The translations under genes were made by a program, and so were the position numbers. A stretch of DNA of 64,000 bases, from assembly GCA_034509495.1 (NCBI GenBank), contig CM067524.1, positions 540,654-604,653 on the forward strand, given 5' to 3'. The notes below the pieces were generated by a model. It was not told where the DNA came from. It searched no databases and saw nothing but the letters and a program-made list of their open reading frames with translations. Every line of letters starts with the position of its first letter. The first letter of the stretch is position 1. The stretch comes from Acestrorhynchus altus (taxonomy: Eukaryota > Chordata > Actinopteri > Characiformes > Acestrorhynchidae). Shown here in pieces: positions 57,620-64,000 of the stretch.

Positions 57620-57680
57620 AATAAAGAATGAATATAAATTATTTTGAAATGTTTTATGAGCATGTGTACATTTTGTACAG
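57620..57680 (+). terminator. Candidate polyadenylation site (AATAAA)
   Basis: AATAAA at 57620-57625 lies on the wnt9a strand. It is followed after about 40 bases by the GT-rich stretch CATGTGTACATTTTGTAC. It lies in repeat-poor sequence about 6.2 kb after the wnt9a stop codon. Confidence 0.3.
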
Positions 57681-58642
57681 ATCAAACGGATTTTATATTC
57701 TGGATTTTGTATTCTCTGCCTTGGGCCTGTTTTGTTTTGTTTTTTTTGTTTTTTTTTTATTTCTTCTCGGGTGTTTGTGCTTCTTCTTTGGGTTTGAGGT
57801 TTCCACAGGAAGCAGTGTGTGACTTTCAATTCTGGTTGAATGGTTCAGAAAATCTTTGAGTCTGTAGCAGTTTCAATCACAAACCTGTACATGTGTTTTG
57901 ACTGAACAGTGAGTGGACCCCTGTGGAGTTGCCTGCTGAGGTTCTGGTGGGATATTTCAGATGCAAATAACAAAGAAAGACTCATTTGGCCCTAAAGTCA
58001 TTTTACGCTTTAAGAAAACGGGTGGTAACAGTACCCGATGAACATGAATGCACCTGGACTCAACAGGTAAAGTTCATTTGCAAATGCAGTAGCAATCAAA
58101 AAAACCCCAAAACAAAACAAAAAAAACAATGGTTGATAAAATGCTTATATAAAGACTTACTAACGTCTTTACAATCACTTGAAAAAGACTTCTTTCCAGT
58201 TCACTTTTAGCCAAACTACATGTAAGAGATGCGTCACATAATGCCATTTCACTTTCAACCAAACTATTTTCTGCTGCACAACCTCCGACCAATTTAATGA
58301 TATGTGATCAGAAGGCAGTAAAACAGTGAGTCAGGCCGTGTGTATAAGCACTGTCAGCAGCAGAGCCGAGTCAGATCTCCACCATTGCGAGGGTAGAAGC
58401 AGAAGGGTTCACTCTACTGTTCTGTTGTGGTGATTTGTGCAATGCCACGGCTTCCCGTTTGAGCGTAGCGCCTCATCAGTAGCTTCTCATTCTTCACTCC
58501 TTCATGTCTTATGGGATACTAAATTATTTTCCTCTACCTCATGTGTATAGCTTGTAGGTATAAACTGATCATGAATGACTGGTAAGAATGTATTTAAGTT
58601 ATTTAACATCTTTGTATAACAAAGGCAAGAAAATCTGAAAAT

Positions 58643-58692
58643 ATTAAATGAATTTTTAAAGAACGTCATGTGTGGTTTCTGTTTTTTTTGGT
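58643..58692 (+). terminator. Candidate polyadenylation site (ATTAAA)
   Basis: ATTAAA at 58643-58648 is followed about 20 bases later by TGTGGTTTCTG and an eight-T run, a textbook signal plus GU/U-rich downstream element. The next 40 bases begin a tandem array, so this marks the end of the repeat-poor block after wnt9a. Confidence 0.35.
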
Positions 58693-58730
58693 CACATTTT
58701 TGTTATTTGTTTATTGTCTCCTCTCACTAG

Positions 58731-58846
58731 CCACTTTATTAGAAACACCCACCTTGTGCTTCATCACTGGCCACTTTATTAGAAACACCCACCTTGTGCT
58801 TCATCACTGGCCACTTTATTAGAAACACCCACCTTGTGCTTCATCA
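58731..58846. repeat. 40-bp tandem repeat, three copies
   Basis: CCACTTTATTAGAAACACCC starts at 58731, 58771 and 58811; units are identical over almost all of the 40 bases. Confidence 0.97.
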
Positions 58847-58849
58847 TGC

Positions 58850-59225
58850 CATGCCTCTGTCAAATTCTAGTCCTGTTCACCTTTTGTCTTTGTTCTTGTG
58901 TTTTCCCATGTGCTCCTAGCACATGCTTTGTGTTTGTTTTGGTTTTGTCTCCTCCCTTGCTCCGCCCATTCCCAGCTGTGTCTCATTTGTAACCCCGCCC
59001 CTTCTTAATCAGTGGTTCCAGGTGTGGCCAATGTTGTGTTGTATTTAAGACCCTTTGTCTCAGCCTGGCGGTCCATGTAGATGGTGTTGTTGTGTTTGTT
59101 ATTGTCAGATAATCGGTTCGTTTACCTGGTGTTTGTTTGATGTCCTTTAGTTTTGTATGTTGTTCATTTTTTTATTAAATCAACAATCCCAACATTTACC
59201 TTCGCTTCCCTAGTCTGTCTGTTCA
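58850..59225 (+). mobile_element. Dispersed repeat of unknown class, + copy
   Basis: Shares 'tcctagcacatgctttgt', 'tctcctcccttgctccgccc', 'cattcccagctgtgtctcat', 'ttgtaaccccgccccttctt' and 'atttaagaccctttgtctca' with the reverse complement of 61.34-61.60 kb. Carries ATTAAA at 59175. Possibly the 3' end of a non-LTR element or a SINE-like repeat. Confidence 0.7.
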
Positions 59226-59239
59226 GCACACCATCCTGA

Positions 59240-59340
59240 CTCATCACAGTGATTGTACTGGTGTGCTGTAACTGGTCACTGATTGTACTGGTCTGTTTTA
59301 ACCAGTCAGTGATTGTACTGGTCTGCTGTAACTGGTGGGC
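59240..59340. repeat. ~32-35-bp tandem repeat, three copies
   Basis: Units contain GTGATTGTACTGGTCTGCTG then TAACTGGTCA. Confidence 0.93.
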
Positions 59341-59654
59341 AGAGCTGAGTGTGTGTAAGCAGCAGGAAGTGGGCTCTGGGCAGTCTCCATGCTTTCCTGT
59401 TTTGTGGTAATGGTTCATTAAGTGAAGGAAGCAGCTGTGTGAAGGAGCTCTCAGCTCACAGAGCGATTTACACCAGAGTTACACTGACCGCAGACAACAC
59501 ACATCATCACTGCGTTCCCCTCTGCCCTGTGTCACCTCAGATTAAAGCGATAGTTCAACCAAACATATAATCTCCCCAGTCTGCATCATTATGTTCTACA
59601 CTCGAGCTGCATGTCTACTTTAGAACATCTGATCATCAACGTCCACAGTGTTGT

Positions 59655-60115
59655 CGTTAACGGATTACTCGTATATTGTAGTGATTAACCACACAAATGA
59701 CTGAGACTGCCCTTGTTTTGCATAGTTGGCTGTGATGAATCACATTTCTGTGTGTATAATAGTAATTAATCTGTGTGTGTATGTGTGTGTAGTTAACTCT
59801 GATCCATCACATTGTAAACAAGTGTGATACAGCCTTTCACGAACAATGAACTTCACTGAGTAGTTAATCATGATTAATCACATTGTTTTATCTCATCATA
59901 TCAGGATGCAGTTAAAAATGTACCACACCATTGTTTTGTGTAGTTGATGGTGATTAATCACACTGACTTTGTAGTAGATTGTGATCAATCACATTGATTT
60001 TGTGTAGTTAGTGGTGATTATTCACATTGAATGTGTAATTGTGATGAATCACATTGACTGTAGTCAATGGTGTTTAGTCATAAATCAAATGCAGTGTTTG
60101 TAGCTCAATGTGATG
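59655..60115. repeat. Degenerate 'gtgattaatcacattga' repeat
   Basis: About ten loose units of TGTGTAGTTAATGGTGATTA plus ATCACATTG. Each contains the near-palindrome GTGATTAATCAC. Confidence 0.85.
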
Positions 60116-60775
60116 GATTGTCCTGTTTGGGGAGATTGTCTGGTTATCGTGTTAGGTACAGTACCCTCGTAACCCTCGTAACTCCGTCCTGACTGACTGA
60201 ACAGGTTTGTGATAAAGTTGGGTGAAGTGTTTTAATTTGACTCATCACTGAAGTATCGCTTTAAGTAGCTCTGTGGGTCCAGTCTGTAATTGCCACTGTG
60301 CCTCATGAAGAAGAGGATGTTCTGATTGCAGCGGGGGTTTGGGGGGGTTGTAGATGGACAGATGGGTAGGAAACAGAAGGCATGAGGCCAAACAAACAGA
60401 GCAGAAACAATCCCATCTTTCATCACCCCGCTCTGACTGTTGTGCGTCAGACAGACGAAGTGGAGTGCCGGTTTGGTTTATAGTGGTTCTCCTTTGTTCT
60501 GAGTGAAGAATATTTCCTGTTTAACCTCTGATTGTTCCGGTTCTGAATTCTGATACAAAAATTCACTGTAATACTGTGACGCCAGACTTTCATTCAAATT
60601 CAATAAGGTTCGTTTAGAGCCCCACCGCTTTTCTCCGACTGTGGAGGAATTGTCAGTGGTTGCCATGACGTAATCATAGTCATTTTAGGTCGTTCAGCAG
60701 CAGTTATAACCACTAAGTAAGTGATGAGTAGCATAGTGCTGCATTTAGGAAGGAAAGAAGGAAGGAAGGAAAGGT

Positions 60776-61025
60776 GCACACCTACCCTCCGTGGTGCCCA
60801 CAATGGAATGTGTCCTCCATATTAGACCCATCCATACATAAGTGATGTACACACACTAGGTAGCTGTGAGCACACGTGCCCAGAGTGGTAGGCAGCTTTA
60901 TTCGTGGCACCCAGGCAGCAGTTCAAAGGCACTTCGTTCATGCCCTACCAGTTCACCAATTTGAACCGGCAACCTTCCAGTCACAAGGCTGCTTCCACCA
61001 CCAGACCATAGCTGCATTTTCTTAC
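60776..61025 (-). mobile_element. tRNA-derived SINE
   Basis: Reads on the minus strand: a tRNA-like head with 'tatggtctggtggtggaag' (A-box region) and 'aggttgccggttcaaattgg' (B-box), then 'aactgctgcctgggtgccac', 'aataaagctgcctaccact', 'gggcacgtgtgctcacagct' and a tail 'atgtatggatgggtc'. This is the classic fish tRNA-SINE layout. Confidence 0.82.
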
Positions 61026-61334
61026 ATTAGGGGTTCCCAACTCTCATCCTCTACGGGACAGGTATAGCTAGACACTGCACTGACATATCTGCCATATTGT
61101 TCCAGGCAGACTGGCATGTACACAAATATAAGAAAATGGATGTGCAGCAGATTTTCTCATTAAAAACTTCACTGTAATTTCTAAGCCAATTTTTGTCTTA
61201 GAAAATTTTTGTCTTTTGTGGTGTCTGTCACAAATTTTTTTTTCATCTCCAATTACTGTTAAGCTGAATAGAGAGGATAGTGTATCTGTTGGCTACCTAG
61301 TTATCAATGTAATCTTCTGATGTCCAAAAACATG

Positions 61335-61600
61335 TTTGGTCTGAAACATAATTCCCTGAGACCAGGTTCGAACTGTACAATCAGGTAGACATGCAGACAA
61401 GTTAACAAGAAGACCGACAAAGACGGACTGGGACTAAGGGGCTTATATACACAGAGAACATTAGACAAGACTGGAACATGATAATGATGGGGCAGGGTTA
61501 CAAATAGGACACCGCTGGGAATGGGCGGAGACAAGACCAAAACAAGACATGTGCTAGAAGCAAGTGGGAACACTGGACTCTATATGTGACAGCCTGGTCC
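61335..61600 (-). mobile_element. Dispersed repeat of unknown class, - copy
   Basis: Reverse-complement partner of 58.85-59.22 kb ('gctgggaatgggcggagac', 'acaagacatgtgctagaagc', 'gggcttatatacac'). The two copies form an inverted pair about 2.1 kb apart. Confidence 0.7.
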
Positions 61601-61629
61601 AGTTTCAGTAACTACACTGCAGCTGATCT

Positions 61630-62490
61630 TTAATAATCAGTAGAAATGTATTATTGCATTATGCACTGCCTGGGTCAAGAAGGTCACACTCTCATTTTAT
61701 ACTGGACGTCCTTTGGCTTTGATTACAGCAGGCATTCACTGTGGCATTGTTTTCATTCTGCTGTGTCGCAACATTTATTTCTGTCCAGAGTTGCAGTAAT
61801 TTTGCCAAGATCTTGTATTGATGATGGGACATTTCAACCACTGCATCCGAGTCTTCTCCAGCACATCCCAAAGATTCAGTGGAGTTCAGGTCTGTAGTGG
61901 CCAATCCTTGTGTGAAAATGATGGTTGCTCCCTGAACCAATCTTTTACAACCTGAACTGATGAATTTCATCTTGGAATATGCCTGTACCATCAGGGAAGA
62001 AAATTATTTAATGGAATAACCTGGTCAGTATATTCAGGTGGTCAGCTGACCTCACTCTTTGGGCTCATAACGTTGCTGAACCTCGACCTGACCAATATCA
62101 GCAACCCCAGATCAGAGCACAGCCCCCTTTGGCTGGTACAGTCAGCACTAGGTATAATGAGTCCATCACTTCAGCTGCCTCTCTTCTTACCCTGATGACC
62201 ATCACTCAGGAACAGAGTAAATCTGGACCCATCAAACCACATGACCTTCCTTTATTGCTCTTACTTTCACTATTAAACAGATCCCTGAGTTCTACTGTTG
62301 TTCTTCTATGATTTGATTACGTTTATCACCATCATTCAGGACTTATTCCGACCACATTCCTTCATGGAAGATGACGTTTCCCCGATGTCCTTCCACTGCG
62401 TTGGACAGTTCTGAACCCGAGTTTAGTCGTTTCAGCCTCTTGTTAGATGTTGTCTCTGCTTGATGGCAATAATTTGACCTTCTGAAACAA
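61630..62490 (-). mobile_element. Tc1-like remnant, family E, internally deleted
   Basis: Minus-strand Tc1-type element: 'gcaacatttatttctgtcca', 'catcttggaatatgcctgta', 'atctggacccatcaaaccac' (catalytic region with the first acidic residue) and, after a deletion near 62258, 'aaaggtcaaattattgccat' and related N-terminal HTH sequence in reverse ('gttggacagttctgaaccc'). Frames are broken. Both ends are degraded. Confidence 0.8.
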
Positions 62491-62559
62491 ACATAAATGA
62501 GAATAAATAAATGCAGAAATAATGTAATAAATATATACTAAATCAATAAATACATTTTT

Positions 62560-63345
62560 GTCATGAAAAATTACATCCTTAAATTAATATAATACATCCA
62601 ATTTTACATTTATTTATATATTTATTTCTGCATTTATTTACCTGTATTTGCTTTCGAATGTTAATGAGGCAAACAGTCCTATCCTCACTCTAAAGCAGGA
62701 TTGGTCAGCTGGCCTCGATTATATTCAGAGGTAAAATGCACGATGGACATTCAACCTTCACTTCCTCTGTCTCTGAGAGCACGGTGAAGTTGGCAGCCGA
62801 TATCTTGACAACCGTCTTAAACACAAATGTCCAGCTCCACGTCCATATCTAAAGCCTCCATTACCTTTTTCCAAACCAAATTGAAATCGTCGGGCGTGTG
62901 GTTCTGGAAATCATTTGCTATGATCTTAAGTCGATTGCAGTGGCTCTTAAAGAACTGCCAAAGCTGATTTAAACGAATGAGCATCAACAACTTGCCGCTT
63001 CTTGTTGGTTTAGTTGCACAATGTTATCAATGGTCCAGAACACTGCTGCTGAAGGCCAAGGTTGGTAATAGAGCAGAAAGGATCGGAACTCATTTGGAAA
63101 GGGCAATGGATGGTTTAGTTCAGCTCAGTGCTGAATGTGGTCCTTGACATAAGTGTTTAAGACAGTCTTCAAGATGTCAAACCTCGTCTCCTATTGGGAC
63201 ACAATGCTGACTCTAGAGTGAGGATAGGACCATCTACCTTATTAAGATACAGAGGCAGAAATATGAAGATAAATGAATGTACAAATATATACCTTATATA
63301 CATTCACACAGTCTGTCTATGTAGAAATGTATAAACAAATGTAGA
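62560..63345. mobile_element. Fold-back element with long imperfect inverted arms
   Basis: GTCCTATCCTCACTCTA at 62676-62692 is exactly inverted at 63214-63230. A second pair at 62799-62824 and 63153-63178 matches at about 22 of 26 bases, and AT-rich flanks also pair loosely. The right arm lost about 70 bases between the two pairs. The class is not recognised; long inverted arms suggest a DNA transposon derivative. Confidence 0.6.
62817..62960 (-). pseudogene. Unidentified coding remnant inside the fold-back element
   Basis: On the minus strand, about 47 codons are open and end in TAA at 62817-62819. The text includes FFKSHCNRLKIIANDF, then QNHTPDDFNLVWKKVMEALD. Composition looks like real protein (amphipathic helices, Trp/Phe spacing) and not like random AT-rich DNA. 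No family recognised. It may be a piece of a transposase or accessory ORF, or of a captured host gene. Confidence 0.4.
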
Positions 63346-64000
63346 CATATAGAAACACAAAAAAATTACGAAATCATGATATTTAAGTATTTATTCATTC
63401 ATCTATTAAATTATTTATACATACAATTATTTATTGATTGGTTTATATATTTATTATTTAAGCTATTATAATTCATTTTCATTCATAATTATACACACAG
63501 GCAGTGTATTTTATTGCTGTTTTACAAACCAAACAGTCCACTTACTTTAGCTCATATTGGACCTAATGCCCTTCAAACATGATCAAATTTGATGAGAGAA
63601 TCGTGGCGTAGTCATATATAAATGATCTGTGAGAGCTAGTTTAACTAAACGGGTGCAGAAACCAGGGGAAAGTGCAGGTTGTGAAAGTCATCAGTAAAGA
63701 AGAGACTTTATTATCTGAATCTGACAGTTATTGTTGTGATGCATGTAATTGAGATGTTTCTGTAATAATGGGTTTAATTCTTTGCAGCACTGCTGTTATA
63801 TTGTTCCTAAAAGGCCTGAAGATTAGTGCGCATTATTAACAATCCTACAGCAGCACTTTTATCCAACAATGTTCATCACTGTTGTTTCAGTTACGAGTAT
63901 TTTGCCAGAGAATGACCCCAGATCCCTGTCCACACACTCGTCCGGTCAGTGACACAGCTCTAAACTCAGCTGTGTGGAGGCCTCTAGTAACATTTCGCAA
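63346..64000. other. AT-rich gene-free end of window
   Basis: AT-rich sequence with TTTATT words to about 63500, then unique sequence. No exon recognised up to the window edge. Confidence 0.45.

Larger units (their letters stand above)
51390..58690 (+). other. wnt9a: Possible long wnt9a 3' UTR / downstream flank
   Basis: No further open gene is visible after the stop. The stretch mixes repeat-poor sequence (about 53.0-53.46, 54.02-54.65, 55.2-56.1 and 56.35-58.69 kb) with a degenerate tandem array, a MITE, SINE-like insertions and a (TG)n tract. Candidate polyadenylation signals are AATAAA at 52045, AATAAA at 57620 and ATTAAA at 58643. The last is followed by a T/GT-rich element. Where the transcript really ends cannot be decided from sequence alone. 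Confidence 0.35.

Noticed and set aside
56105..61025. Possible true tRNA genes at the B-box-containing sites
   Set aside because: The B-box-like segments belong to SINE bodies with degraded A-boxes and no complete cloverleaf.

Overview
This window is vertebrate nuclear DNA, almost certainly from a ray-finned fish. The evidence is one split gene with GT-AG introns, heavy (CA)n/(GA)n microsatellite load, many minisatellites, and several decayed Tc1/mariner, MITE and tRNA-SINE families of the kinds that fill teleost genomes. Some families (the 'aaaagtattgggacacctg' MITE, the 'atcagccataacatta' TIR element) are ones I associate with otophysan fishes such as characins, catfishes and knifefishes. 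That narrower placement is from memory and is weak. Nothing bacterial, viral or plasmid-like was seen.

The only protein-coding gene I can support is wnt9a on the + strand, complete in four exons: 20258-20349, 45688-45947, 46195-46457 and 50892-51389. The joined frame is 1113 nt and encodes 370 residues. It carries a signal peptide, 24 cysteines, one N-glycosylation sequon, the acylation hairpin CHGVSGSC and the terminal YTCKG of Wnt9a. Intron 1 is about 25.3 kb, intron 2 is 247 bp and intron 3 is about 4.4 kb. Exon 1 sits directly after a ~0.9-kb polypyrimidine microsatellite field that contains two TATAAG motifs.

Layout. 1-19.3 kb: upstream intergenic DNA with tandem arrays (63 bp, 30 bp, ~20 bp, 29 bp, telomere-like G/T-rich arrays) and Tc1-like remnants. 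19.3-20.35 kb: probable promoter, 5' UTR and exon 1. 20.35-45.69 kb: intron 1, a mix of repeats and a few repeat-poor GC-richer islands that could be regulatory. 45.69-51.39 kb: exons 2-4 and two introns. 51.39-~58.7 kb: possible long 3' UTR or downstream flank, with two good polyadenylation-signal candidates and inserted MITEs/SINEs. 58.7-64 kb: repeat-rich downstream DNA with an inverted pair of one repeat family, a SINE, a Tc1-like remnant and a fold-back structure.

I found no convincing novel biological system. The observations most worth a second look are: short decayed echoes of the wnt9a exon-4 coding end just after the stop codon; an overlapping upstream ORF at the wnt9a start; a fold-back element near 63 kb with an unidentified coding remnant; and repeat-poor islands near 22, 26.8, 39.6 and 44.3 kb.
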